A DNA stretch of 64,000 bases from UBA7803 sp034522075 (GCA_034522075.1 JAXHLO010000003.1:1-64000), one strand, 5' to 3'. Positions 46,629 through 56,681 are shown, numbered from the stretch's first letter. Notes: a model not told the origin generated them from the sequence alone. Made by a program: numbers and translations.

Positions 46629-48511
46629 CAGAAAGTCAGCACCAAATTGAGCATCAGGTAGTCGGCATCTTCGTCGGGATACAGGTCGTCCCAGCCCTCG
46701 CCCGCAACCAGCCTGGCGTAGGCGGCACGCAGCACCACGTTCTGCGTCATGAACGGCCGGTAGGTCAGGGATACGGATACGTCGTGGCCGATCTCGTTGT
46801 CCACCGGGCCCTGATTCCGTGCTGCTTCCAGCACGGCGGTCTCGTCAAAGCGCAGATAATTCCAGTTCAATGTGGCGCGCAGAGACGGCAGCACGTCCAG
46901 GTCTACGCCCACGCCGGCAAGTTGCAGGCCCGGGTTGGTGAAGTTCGACTGGCCTTCTTCCTTGGTCGAGCGCATGGCCGGCAGCACACTGTTGCGCCCG
47001 GACAGCGCCACCCGGCCGCCGCCCACCAGCGGTACCGCCTGGCGGATCCAGTAACTGGTGTCGCCGCCGGCGAACTGCGGATTCTCGAACACCGAGTCGA
47101 AGCCGGTGGCCTTGTCGTCGTAGGGGTCGTCATCGCCGCTGGCGAAGAGCAGGGACACGCGGGTGCGTATCCAGTCGAAGTCCATACCCGCCTCGGCGGC
47201 AAAGAACAGGCTGGATACATCCACCTCACGGTCGAGGAAGGTGCCCGGTTCCACGTCGCCCAGCGCATAGTAGAAGGACGCGGTGAGATTGAGGCGGCCG
47301 AAATGCCCGTCGCCGTTCAGGCCCAGATAGGTCACGTCGTATTTACGCGGCCGTTCCCCGCCCAGGGACGCCGGGCGTTGAATGAAGCCGTTGCGGTCGA
47401 AATGGAATTCGTTGTCCTCGCGATTGCGGTTGTGCAGCACCGTCGCCTGAGAGATGAAGCCCAGGCGCGGAAAATCCTGCCAGTAGACATTGGCGACGAA
47501 TACGTCGTCGTCCCGCAGATCCCGCGCCATGTCGTTGAGGCCACTGTTGGTGTCTTTCTCCAGGCGGCGGAACCAGGCCAGGTTGTATTGAAAGATGTTG
47601 TTGTCGCGGTTGCCGAACAGGCGCACGCCGAGCTGATTGTCCTGGAACAGAAAGCCGCGGAAATCCGACGAGAACGGCTGAATGCCCACGCGGACACTGT
47701 CGAAATCGTAGCGGTCGGAGACGTTGCGCAGGTGCTTGTCGATGAAAGCCGCCTGGATGCCCACGTGCTGGTCGGTGCGGTCGTCGCCGCGCCGGGGGCG
47801 TACGTTGACGCCGAGTATCTCGTCGAGTTGCACGTGGTTGACGCTCACCACCGGGGTGAAGCGGAACTCCCAGTCCGGCGGACGGAACACCGTGTCGCCC
47901 TTGTAGTAGACGAATTCCGTGGCCACGTTCTGGATCAGTGACCACTGGTCGGCGGAACCGAACACGTCCAGATCCCCCGGGTCGGCCGTGGAGCTGATCC
48001 CCACCGGTGTGGGCACGTCGCGGGATTCGTAGAAAGAGTCGGAAATGACACTGACGTTGAAAAACCACTCCCCGTGGATGGGCCGGTCGGCCTTGATGGT
48101 GTTCTGGTTGTAGGGATCCCACCACTTGTCCGGATAGCCCAGCGCATTGACGATGCGCCAGCGGTCCGGCATGGGTACGCGGCTCACGTAGTCGCTCAAG
48201 CCGGGCCGCGGCACCGGCGAGGCCGGATTCGGCTGGCGCTCCGCCACCGCCGGGCCGCTGCGCCGTTCACTGTCGTCGGGCCGGCGCCGCTCTGCGCGGC
48301 GCTGGTACGCCGGGTCTTCGCGATCGGCTTCGGCAGTTGGCGATTCCGCAGTCTGATCATCGGCCGACGGGCAGGGCACCCGGGTGTAGCCGGGGCGGCG
48401 GCGCTCGACGATGCGGCCCTGTTCGTCCTGATAGCACACTTCGGCGGCAGCGGCCGGCTGCACGGCGAGCAGGAACGGCGCCGCGGCGCCGATCAGCAGG
48501 GGTGTGATCAT
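46628..48511 (-). CDS. Outer-membrane beta-barrel partner of the multiheme cytochromes
   Basis: A 627-residue exported protein. A signal peptide (MITPLLIGAAAPFLLAVQPAAAA) is followed by a small Cys-pair segment (EVCYQDEQGRIVERR to VPCP). A charged, disordered stretch rich in Arg and Asp spans about residues 35-115, then a long barrel-like region of alternating strands (YALGDVEPGTFLDREVDVSS and similar) ends in Phe (LMLNLVLTF), as outer-membrane proteins do. It resembles hypothetical porin-like proteins paired with multiheme cytochromes (MtrB/PioB role), but no family was recognised with certainty. The ATG at 48511 overlaps the stop of the HbpS-like gene (ATGA); a GTG at 48523 is possible. Its own stop overlaps the decaheme start. 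Confidence 0.72.
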   Translation of the reverse strand: MITPLLIGAAAPFLLAVQPAAAAEVCYQDEQGRIVERRRPGYTRVPCPSADDQTAESPTAEADREDPAYQRRAERRRPDDSERRSGPAVAERQPNPASPVPRPGLSDYVSRVPMPDRWRIVNALGYPDKWWDPYNQNTIKADRPIHGEWFFNVSVISDSFYESRDVPTPVGISSTADPGDLDVFGSADQWSLIQNVATEFVYYKGDTVFRPPDWEFRFTPVVSVNHVQLDEILGVNVRPRRGDDRTDQHVGIQAAFIDKHLRNVSDRYDFDSVRVGIQPFSSDFRGFLFQDNQLGVRLFGNRDNNIFQYNLAWFRRLEKDTNSGLNDMARDLRDDDVFVANVYWQDFPRLGFISQATVLHNRNREDNEFHFDRNGFIQRPASLGGERPRKYDVTYLGLNGDGHFGRLNLTASFYYALGDVEPGTFLDREVDVSSLFFAAEAGMDFDWIRTRVSLLFASGDDDPYDDKATGFDSVFENPQFAGGDTSYWIRQAVPLVGGGRVALSGRNSVLPAMRSTKEEGQSNFTNPGLQLAGVGVDLDVLPSLRATLNWNYLRFDETAVLEAARNQGPVDNEIGHDVSVSLTYRPFMTQNVVLRAAYARLVAGEGWDDLYPDEDADYLMLNLVLTF

Positions 48512-50515
48512 TTGCCGGCGCACGGGTCATCCTCGTCGCTGTCGATGAAGGGAGCCTGGGGGCACTGTACGTAGCGCAGCCGTATGCCCCGGGGCGTGAG
48601 GTTGTCGGCACGCATGGCGGCGGGGGCATTGTTCACGGTGCCGAGGCTCTGCCCCGCATTGTGCACACCCAGGAAGGCGATCATGTCGTCCTGGTCTACC
48701 CCGTCGCCGGACACGCCGATGCCGCCGAGCAGGGTGTCGCCCCGATAGATGGGCACACTGCCGGGAAAGATCTGAATGCCGCCGGCCGCCTGCGGCGTGG
48801 TTACCGTGGGAAAGACCGCGGAGAGATCTTCGGCGAGGTCTACCCCGGCGCAGTTGTCGCCCACGTCGGGCACACCGGCGCCGGCCACGAACAGCACGTG
48901 CTGGAGCACGGCGTTCAGCGAGATATCGAGCTGCAGGCCGGTAGAGAAAGGGCTCCACTCGCCGTCGGGTTTGCTCAGCGGCCCCGGCACCCCGCTTTCT
49001 ACACCGTCCGGAAAGCGCGGCCGCGACAGGTTGCCGCCGGCCCGGTCGAGAGGCCACCGCGCCGTCGGCCAGGGCGGAGGCGTTGCCGAGGAAATCCCGC
49101 ACGGCCGGGACGTAGTCACCGGGTGCGCTGGAATCTTCCGCCCCGGCGAAACCGGGACCCGTGGCCAGGTAGCGGGCCGGCGGCAGTGCGGTGAGGAAAT
49201 CGGCTGCACCGGCGGAGGAGAACAACGTGGCGGTGCGCGCCTTCTGCAGTGACACGTCGGCGCCGAAAATGGGGGCGTCGCGGCTGCGCACCATGCCGAG
49301 AATCTCGCCGCCGGAATCGACGACGCTGATGGTGACCCGGGCGTTGGTGCCCAGCGGCCGGCGGATCTGTGCCCGGGCCCGGTTGGCTACCGCCAGCGCT
49401 TCGGCCAGCAGCGTCTGCACTTCCCCCGCAGTCAGGCCGCCGTCCGGGGCGTCGCGCGGTGAAAATCGGCGCTGATCCACAGCGTCCACGAACACGAAAG
49501 CGTCCAGCCCCGGGAACTGCAGATCATTGTCGGGACGAATGCCGGAGGCGGCGGTGCCGAAGGCCACGCCGGCGCGCACCGTACCGTCGCTGTATCCCGG
49601 TGTTGCCACCAGGGCGCCGTCGGCGGCGCCGAGGCTGGCGAAGCCGGGCGCTGCGGCGGGGTCGCTGGCCAGATCGTCGAAGTTCACGTCGGCGAAGCGC
49701 AGGGTCTTGCCTTCCACCGTGATGCGGTCGGCGCGGCGATCCAGCGGCGCGGCAAAGCCGAAGGTGGCGGCCACGGCCACCAGTTCGTCGACATTGCGGT
49801 CGCTGTCGGTCACCAGCGGGTCGATGCCGTAGACCCCGTCGCTGATCACGCCGACGCCGCCCACGGCCGTGCCGTCCTTATACAGCGGCAGCCCGCCCGG
49901 GTCGGCGGACAACCCCAGCGGCGAGTGCTTCGGCCCGGCATCGGCGGCGGCAGCACGGCGCAGGGTGAAATCCGAGCAGGCGAACTGGCTGAACTGCACG
50001 CCGAACAGGGGGCCGCCGGGCTGGTTCAGTTCGCCGGGGTTGAAGTTGTTCTGCACGATCTGATTAGCGGTGCGGGTGGTGAACGCATTGCCTTCGGTGG
50101 ACAGGTATGCGGCGGTGATGGCCTTGGCGATGGCTGCCTGATCGTCGATGGCCAGGGGAACGCCTGCCACGGGCAGACGGATGCCCTCGAGCCCGCCCGA
50201 GATAACGGCATTGCCGTCCTCGTCGAGTTCGCTGGCAATCACGACGGTCTGCGGTCCGGTGCGGTACACGGCCAGCACATTGCCGACCCGGTCCACCACG
50301 GCCAGGGTGGCTTCGCTATCCTGAGCCTGTGCTTCGGCTACGCCCTGCGCGATGATGCGCTGAACGTCTGCCACGGTAAGGGCGGAATCTGCCGCTGCGC
50401 AGTTTCCGTCGCAGTCATCGGCCGTGGTGTCGGTGCCGACCGTGCTGCCGCCGGACCCGCCGCCGCACCCCGCGGTCATCAGCAGGCTGCCGGCCAGCCA
50501 TAGCCATGGTCTCAT
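48508..50515 (-). CDS. Two-domain HbpS/GlcG-like lipoprotein (DUF336), frameshifted
   Basis: About 668 residues after allowing for one extra base near 49045-49055. A lipoprotein signal (AGSLLMTAGCGGG) leads to two DUF336 (HbpS/GlcG-like) modules. The first starts LTVADVQRIIAQGVAEAQ with a TLAVVDRVGNVLAVYRTG strand; the second starts GLTAGEVQTLLAEALAVANRAR with ISVVDSGGEILGMVRSRDA. The frameshift falls within the second module, before LDRAGGNLSRPRFPDG, which matches the family end pattern. Family members bind heme or act in glycolate-linked redox stress. Attachment to a membrane next to multiheme cytochromes suggests heme handling or sensing. It overlaps its neighbours on both sides. Confidence 0.82.
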
Positions 50516-52179
50516 TCGGCCCCCTCCCCGGTACCGTGTGGATGAAACGCGTGACAGTCCATACAGTGTAACGGCACCACGTTTCTTTGACGATGGTCGC
50601 CGTGACAGGACACGCATTGCTCGATATCCGGAATCAGCACGTCGCTGCTCACCGATGAGGCCTCTGCCTCGTGGCACTGCAGGCAGGCTGCATCGCCCTC
50701 GGCATCACGCTGTGTGAGGTGGGCGCGGTGATCGAAACGTGCCACGGCGAAGAAGTCGGGCGTCAGCCGCACGGGCACCACCTGATAGCGCCCCAGCAGA
50801 TCATCGGTGTCGTGAACGGCGACTTCGTGACAGGTGATGCAGCCGCGCCGGGTGAACTGGGTCTCGGCCTCCCGCGCCGTGCGCTCGCGGGCGCATACGT
50901 AGGCGGGCTTGTCACAGGTGTCGGTGTCGCTGGCGCGGCCGGGCAGGCGGCGCCGCGGCCGATCCGGCTGGCCGGCATCGGGGTCGCCGAACAGGCGCAT
51001 GTAGTGGCCTTCCATGGTCAGCAGCACCTCCGTGGGGTTGCCGTGGGGCAGTTCCCGGTCCGGCGCACGGGGGTCGAACTTCAGGTCGTGACAGTCGCGG
51101 CAGTGTTGCTCCATGCGGATGGGTTCGAAGTGCTCGTCGTCCGCCTTCAGGGTGTGACAGTCGGCGCAGGCCAGCGGCTCGCCGGTGTCCATCTGCTGCA
51201 CCATGGCCGGGTCGAGGTGGACGTCGTGAGGAAACTTCAGGTTCGACCGGTCTTCAGCCTCCGGCAGCGGCACCGCCTTGCGCTGCCACTCATAAACGAA
51301 GCCGGTGCCGCGCGCCTCGGCGCTGCTGACCAGCAGATCGGCTGAGAACGACGGATGGGTGATCTCGGTGAAGCCGCTGACGCCGGCAAGGCGGTTATCG
51401 GGCCAATCGGGCTCGGCATGACAATCCGTGCACAGGGCGTCGTCGCTGATGGTCAGATGCATGGGCTCGTTGTGCTCCTTGTGACAGGAGGCACAGCGGG
51501 TGGTGTCCAGCCCCGTGTGCGCGGCCAGCGGCGCCGGCGCGTGGTCGGTCATGTTCTTATGGCAGGTCAGACACTGCTCATCCTGAACCCGCTGGAACGG
51601 TTTGACGTGGCAGGCGCCGCAATCTGCGCCGATGGCGACAGCATGGGCCGGGTGCAGCGGACCCGACGACCAGACCGCGTCGCTGGTCCACCAGGGTACC
51701 CATTCCTCGGGAGCCAGCCAGGGCATGGCCAGACCTGCCAGCAGCACGGCCGCGGCCAGCAGCCACGCCGGCCGGCGCCGCGACAGCCAGGTCTGATTCA
51801 GGTTGGTGACATAGGCGCCTTCCAGATCCGCCGGCGTGGTGTTGCGTGCCGGCGTGATCGTGACGGCAGCGTCGAATCCGGCCGGCGGGGCCTGCACGGC
51901 CACCCGCGTCCCGGCGAGTTCGAACTCGCTGCCGGGGGCGAGGGTGGCGGTTGTGACTTCCGCACCGTCGACATTGATCCGGGCGCGGCCCGTGCAGGTC
52001 ACCTTCAGGGCGTTGCCGCTGGGTTTCAGCGTGCCGTGACGGCGGGCGACCCCGCGGCCGATGATCTGAATGGCGCATTCCGGTGAGCTGCCGAAGCTGA
52101 GCTCGCTGCCTTCGAACTCGCGATCGTGGACCGCGGCGGGGCCGCTGGTCTGGCTGGTTTCGCGGATCAGTACCTGCAA
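50512..52179 (-). CDS. FHA-like domain fused by one membrane helix to a decaheme cytochrome c domain
   Basis: A 555-residue protein. Residues 1-105 form an FHA-like domain (LSFGSSPECAIQIIGRGVAR, then RRHGTL); the GR and SxxH signature is weakened to GS and ARRHG. A basic stop (SRRRP, 133-137) and one helix (about 138-156) follow, so the FHA part is cytoplasmic. The periplasmic part has ten heme sites: CGACH, CLTCH, CASCH, CTDCH, CADCH, CRDCH, CITCH, CLQCH, CVSCH and CMDCH. It could take electrons from the diheme b protein encoded upstream and pass them outward. The start is a TTG at 52179 with AGGAG upstream. The stop overlaps the HbpS-like ATG (ATGA). Confidence 0.88.
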   Translation of the reverse strand: MQVLIRETSQTSGPAAVHDREFEGSELSFGSSPECAIQIIGRGVARRHGTLKPSGNALKVTCTGRARINVDGAEVTTATLAPGSEFELAGTRVAVQAPPAGFDAAVTITPARNTTPADLEGAYVTNLNQTWLSRRRPAWLLAAAVLLAGLAMPWLAPEEWVPWWTSDAVWSSGPLHPAHAVAIGADCGACHVKPFQRVQDEQCLTCHKNMTDHAPAPLAAHTGLDTTRCASCHKEHNEPMHLTISDDALCTDCHAEPDWPDNRLAGVSGFTEITHPSFSADLLVSSAEARGTGFVYEWQRKAVPLPEAEDRSNLKFPHDVHLDPAMVQQMDTGEPLACADCHTLKADDEHFEPIRMEQHCRDCHDLKFDPRAPDRELPHGNPTEVLLTMEGHYMRLFGDPDAGQPDRPRRRLPGRASDTDTCDKPAYVCARERTAREAETQFTRRGCITCHEVAVHDTDDLLGRYQVVPVRLTPDFFAVARFDHRAHLTQRDAEGDAACLQCHEAEASSVSSDVLIPDIEQCVSCHGDHRQRNVVPLHCMDCHAFHPHGTGEGAE

Positions 52180-52191
52180 CGGCCCGGGCTC

Positions 52192-53061
52192 CTACCAGTA
52201 GATGAAGGTGCTGACGATGTGTGCGGCCAGCGCTGCAATCGTCGCCACGGTCAGCGGCACGTGGACGTAGAGCCAGGCATTCAGCCAGCCCTGCAGGCGG
52301 ATGTCCTCGCGCAGGCGGCGCAGCACTTCCTGGCGGCGGCACAGCACGGCCAGCAGTTCCTGCAGCTGCGCTACTTCCGTGCGCCGGTCGGCGCGGGTGA
52401 TGCGCTGGGCCACCAGATCGACCACGGCGCTCTGGTCGCGGTTGGGCTGCCGGCCGTGCTCCAGCGTCTCGAAGGTGGAGCCATCGCGCCCCGATAACTG
52501 CGCCAGCACGCCGCCGCCGATGCGCGTGCGGTCGATGCTGCTGCGTACGGCGGTCTGAATCTCGGCCCCGCAGCGCCGCGCCAGATCCTGACCCTCGCGG
52601 TTGAGTTCGTAGAGTTCGGCGAACAGTTCACTGCGATTGCGCCCGCCGCGGTTGGCGGCCAGCTTGCGGGGGTGGCTCATGTAGGTGTAGAGACCGGCGA
52701 CGCCGCTCAGAATGACCACGGTCATGAGCACATAGGCCACGGTGTGTATGTTGGCGCCGAGTTGAAAGCCGGCATGCAGGGTGGCCAGTACCCACACGGC
52801 CAGCCCCAGATAGACGTGGGCGGACGTCCAGCCCTGGGTGGTGCCCAGCCGTGACCGATAGCTGCGCTTGCGAATGCCCAGCCAGGCCAGCCAGACGATG
52901 AGCAAGGCCGCCCAGGTGCCCAGCACGTAACCCTGCCACGTGCCGCCGTTGGGCGGTTCGCTGCCGCCGTGGGAGGCGTACAGGGCCCAGGCGGCGGCGA
53001 TGCTCGCCAGACCCCACCACAGATAGCGGTAGCTGCGAAAGCGCAGGATGTCAGCGAACAT
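52192..53061 (-). CDS. Diheme cytochrome b-like membrane protein
   Basis: A 289-residue membrane protein with helices at about 13-29, 45-62, 82-99, 106-128 and 266-288. A basic soluble loop of about 130 residues (about 130-260) separates the last helix from the rest. Histidines sit in pairs 14 residues apart: His82/His96 in one helix and His267/His281 in the last, the spacing that holds two b hemes in quinol-linked cytochromes b; His106 is an extra candidate. No recognised family was assigned. Encoded between the flavin/Fe-S oxidoreductase (11-base overlap) and the FHA-decaheme protein (12-base gap), it fits the membrane step of the electron path. Confidence 0.7.
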   Translation of the reverse strand: MFADILRFRSYRYLWWGLASIAAAWALYASHGGSEPPNGGTWQGYVLGTWAALLIVWLAWLGIRKRSYRSRLGTTQGWTSAHVYLGLAVWVLATLHAGFQLGANIHTVAYVLMTVVILSGVAGLYTYMSHPRKLAANRGGRNRSELFAELYELNREGQDLARRCGAEIQTAVRSSIDRTRIGGGVLAQLSGRDGSTFETLEHGRQPNRDQSAVVDLVAQRITRADRRTEVAQLQELLAVLCRRQEVLRRLREDIRLQGWLNAWLYVHVPLTVATIAALAAHIVSTFIYW

Positions 53062-55652
53062 CGCTCTTCAGAATCCGTATGAACTGTTCCGGGTTGACCC
53101 GCTGTGCGGCCCCCGTCGGGCAGGCGCGTACGCATGCGTAGCCGCGCGGGTCGCTTACGCAGGCGTCGCACTTCACCGCCCGTTTGCCTTTGTCTAGGGC
53201 GGCGTCGGTGGGCTCGAAGCCTTCCGGCTCGCCGGGCCCGGGGCCGCTGCCGAACAGCAGCCAGCGCAGCAGCCCGGGCTTGGGCGGCGCCTCGTAGGTC
53301 ATGTGGATCACGTCGTAGGGGCAGTTGGTTTCGCAGTTGCCGCAGCCGATGCAGGAATCGTCGATGAATACCTGGCCGTCCGGCGCCCGGTGAATGGCAT
53401 TGGGCGGACAGTCCTTCATGCAGTGCGGGTGCTCGCAATGCCGGCAGGCGATGGGCACGTGGACGTTGGCGAAGCTCTTGCCTGCCTCGCGGTCGAGGCG
53501 CGACAGCCCGCCGTGGGTCTCGGCGCAGGCCCGCTCACAGTTGTCGCAGCCGATGCACAGGCTCTCGTCGATGAGCAGGGTGTCGGTGGCTTCACCCAGT
53601 CCTTCGCCGAGCAGAAAGCTCATGAGGTCGCTGGATTCCGGGCGCACTTCCATCTGGGTGTTGTCGGTCAGGCGGCGTTGCGCCTCGGTCTGCAACCCTT
53701 CGAGGTTGGCGCTCGGCAACTGCATGAGCGACAGAAATTCCGGGCGGGCGATTTCCACGGTTTCCGTGGCTACGGTGGCCAGCGCGCTTTCGCGGCGCGT
53801 GGGGTCGCCCATGAGCGCCATCTCGCCGACCAGTTCCCCGGCCCGCAGCTCCGCCACGGTGATGGTTTTACCTTCGGTCCGGCGGCGCAGCGACACCGAG
53901 CCGCGGCGGATGATGTGCAGACTGTCCCCGGCTTCACCGGCCTCGAACAGGGTGTCGCCGGGGCGGAACTGGTGAATGCGCGCCCGCTCGGAGATCTCGC
54001 GTAGCTCGTCGAAGCCGGCGCCGGGGGCGAAGATGCGTTTCAGCTCGCGTACCACGAAGATCCAGTCGACGCCTTCGCGGACGTCTTCGTTGGAGTTGAA
54101 CAGCTTCACCATGATGCGCCGCGGCGTTTCCACCAGGATGCAGTTGCGTCCGGCCCGGGCGCTCTCCTGGCGCGGCCGGCCGGAGATCAGGCTGCCTTCG
54201 CCGAAGAACTGGCCGCGGCCGAGAGCCTCATCGGATTGCGCCGGGTCGTTGCTTTCCAGAATCACCTCGCCTTCGACGATGGTGAAGAACGACGTGGCGT
54301 AGTCGCCCTGGTGATACAGGTAGTCGCCTTCGCGGATCAGCCGGGTCAGCCGGGAGCGCCGGCCGGCCGCCGCCATTTCCTGCTCCCGGGCGTCATGGCG
54401 GGCCTGGGCCTCGTCGAACAGCTCGCCCGGCGGGTAGGAAGCCAGCACCTCGCTGTCGATGATCAGCTCGCGGAACTGCAGGGCGTTCAGGGTGGCGAAG
54501 AAGGGGATGCGGTGCTGAAAGAGATCCAGCACGTCGCCGGGCGCGCGCTCGAACGGCAGCAGGCAGAAACGGTCTTCGAGCAGCGGGTGGTCGGCGGGCT
54601 CGATGTCGTTGCCGTGGATGAACTCCACCACGTCGTAGCCCTGGTTCATGGCCTGCTTGATCAGCGGATAACCGGCCAGCGAGCCGATGATGTACAGGCC
54701 CGGCACATTGCTTTCGTAGCGCCGCGTCAGTTCGGGGATGGCGTCGGGCCGGTCGTTGGGAAATTCCACGCCGGTGGATTCCACGAAGCCCCGCGGCGGA
54801 ATGCCGCCGAGGCGGGCGATGATCCGGTGGCAGGCAATGCTGCGGTCGCCTTCCGGCGTGGCCAGGGTGATGGCCAGCGGTGTGTCCGCCTCGGGCGTGG
54901 CCGCCACCTCGCTGACGTTGGCGTTGTACAGGCAGTGGAAATCCAGATCCGGGTTGCTGATGGCCTTCAGTACCGCGTTCAGGTTGCCGTCTTTGGCCCG
55001 GCTGAATTCGTCGCGGCGGTTGATGATGTAGACCTGGTTCTGCGCGGCGAGCCCCAGGGCGTTTTCGATGGCGGAATCGCCGGCGCCCACCACCACGAGG
55101 GTCTGGCCGCTGAACTGCTCGCGGGTCCTCCAGTATGTAGTCGACGCCTTCCAGGTCTTCGCCGGGGGCGCCCAGTTTGCGCGGTGACCCTTCCAGGCCC
55201 AGTGCCAGCACCACGTACTCGGCATGCACGGTGTCGCCGCTCTTGAGCTTTATGTGGAAGTCGCCCTGGCTGCCTTCAACCGCCGTCACCTCGGCGCCGT
55301 AGCGGATGTTCAAGCCTTCCGTTTCGATGCTGCGGCCCCAGGTATCCAGAACCTGCTCCCGGGTGCCTGCGGAGAAATCCAGGTCGCTGCGCAGGTCCAG
55401 ATAACCGGGCTCGTCCATGACGTGCTTGCCCTTCTGGTAGCGCTGGATGGTGCGGGCGTGCTCGGCGTAGCCTTCGAGCAGGATGTAGCTCGGCTGCGCA
55501 GCGCCGGCCTGGCGGTCGAGGGCGGCCGCACGGCCGGCGGCACTCAGCCCGGCCGGGCCCGAGGACGCCATGATGGCGATCTGCCGATCAAGCGAGTTCC
55601 CGTCGCCCTGAGTGCAACTATCTGCCTGGTGCGACTCCTGCGGCATCTGCAT
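53051..55652 (-). CDS. Flavin oxidoreductase with two cNMP-binding domains and four [4Fe-4S] clusters, frameshifted
   Basis: About 866 residues once one extra base near 55118-55130 is removed. The N-terminal half is a thioredoxin-reductase-like FAD/NAD(P) domain (to about 330) without a CxxC pair. The first Rossmann motif reads ASSGPAGL, with Ser for the usual first Gly; the second (VVVGAGDSAIENA) is normal. Two cyclic-nucleotide-binding domains follow (about 430-540 and 560-640; RGQFFGEGSLI and AGELVGEMALM). At the end is a ferredoxin domain with four cluster sites (CIGCDNC, CRHCEHPHC, CIGCGNC and CDAC...CVRAC). No export signal, so cytoplasmic. It would feed electrons from NAD(P)H to the membrane; its stop overlaps the cytochrome b-like start. 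Its start lies inside the end of the epimerase gene. Confidence 0.85.
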
Positions 55653-56656
55653 GCCCCTTCCCCGGGGGCTACGACCGACCTTGGGGTCGGAGGAAATCGC
55701 TCTCGCCCCGCGACCCGCCGAAGGTCGTCGAGAGCCTGGTCGAGTTCCGGAAATGTGAACTCGAAGCCGGCGGCTTCCAGTTTGGCGGGTACGGCGCGCA
55801 CACCGTCGCAGACCAGGGTGGCCTGTTCGCCGAGTGCGGCCTGCAATATGAACTTGGGCGTTGGCAGCAAGGCGGGACGGCCCATGGCGCGGCCGGCCGA
55901 GCGGGCGAACTCGCTGTTGCGCACGGGGTTTGGCGCGGTCACGTTGACGGCATCGATCATGGGGGATTCCATGACGAAGCGGATGGCGGCCACCGCGTCG
56001 CGCACGTGAATCCACGACAGCCATTGCCGGCCGGTGCCCACGGGCCCGCCGACGAACAAGCGGAACGGCAGCAGCATCTGCGGCAGCGCGCCGCCGTGGC
56101 GGTCCAGCACCACGCCGAAGCGCAGGCTCACCGTGCGGACGTCCGTGTCATCGAGCGGCGCTTCCCAGGCACGGGCCAGCCGGGCCAGAAACTCGGCTCC
56201 CTGGGGGCCGTGTTCATCGTGCTCGTCTTCACCGGTGGGGTAATAGTTGACCCCGGAAGCCTGCAGCAACACCGCCGGCGGTTCGTCGGCGCGGTTGCAG
56301 GCATCCACCAGGGCCTGACTGGGCAGGGTGCGGCTGTCCAGCAGGGCCTGTTTGCGCGCCGCCGTCCAGCGGGCGCTGGCCAGGCTGGCACCGCACAGGT
56401 TGATGACGGCGGTGGCGCCGTTCAGGGCTTCCTGCCAGGGGCCGGGCGACGACGGGTCCCACTGAATGCTGCGGACCTGCCCGGTATCCGGTTGCGCCTG
56501 ACGGCTCAGGATGCTGACCTTGTGTCCGGCCGCTGCCAGCACCGGCACCAGATGGCTGCCGATGAACCCGGTGCCGCCGGCAATCACGATGTGTCCCGGC
56601 TCACCGGGGATCGGCCGGGCCCGGTTGACGTGGTGGTCGTTGTGTTCCTCGCTCAT
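55544..56656 (-). CDS. TIGR01777-type NAD-dependent epimerase (YfcH-like)
   Basis: About 370 residues. The Rossmann motif IAGGTGFIGSHLV starts the domain, with the family strand VINLCGASLASARWT and the YPTGEDE and WLSWIHVRDAV signatures. The domain ends at about LDQALDDLRRV. The last 40 residues (beginning RERFPPTPRS) are Arg-rich and unlike the family, reading 109 bases into the oxidoreductase gene in a different frame, so a lost stop is likely. A hairpin with CCGACC/GGTCGG (about 55676-55692) lies in this tail. The ATG at 56656 is 26 bases after the photolyase stop, in one operon with it. Function of TIGR01777 is unknown; such genes often lie in light-stress clusters. Confidence 0.83.
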   Translation of the reverse strand: MSEEHNDHHVNRARPIPGEPGHIVIAGGTGFIGSHLVPVLAAAGHKVSILSRQAQPDTGQVRSIQWDPSSPGPWQEALNGATAVINLCGASLASARWTAARKQALLDSRTLPSQALVDACNRADEPPAVLLQASGVNYYPTGEDEHDEHGPQGAEFLARLARAWEAPLDDTDVRTVSLRFGVVLDRHGGALPQMLLPFRLFVGGPVGTGRQWLSWIHVRDAVAAIRFVMESPMIDAVNVTAPNPVRNSEFARSAGRAMGRPALLPTPKFILQAALGEQATLVCDGVRAVPAKLEAAGFEFTFPELDQALDDLRRVAGRERFPPTPRSVVAPGEGACRCRRSRTRQIVALRATGTRLIGRSPSWRPRARPG

Positions 56657-56681
56657 CCGATCCCCCGGACGTCTGCAGGGC

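Noticed and set aside
55676..55740. Further REP copy between the oxidoreductase and epimerase
   Set aside because: Only GAGAGCGATTTCC and one short hairpin match; the conserved ends are missing, so a REP cannot be claimed.
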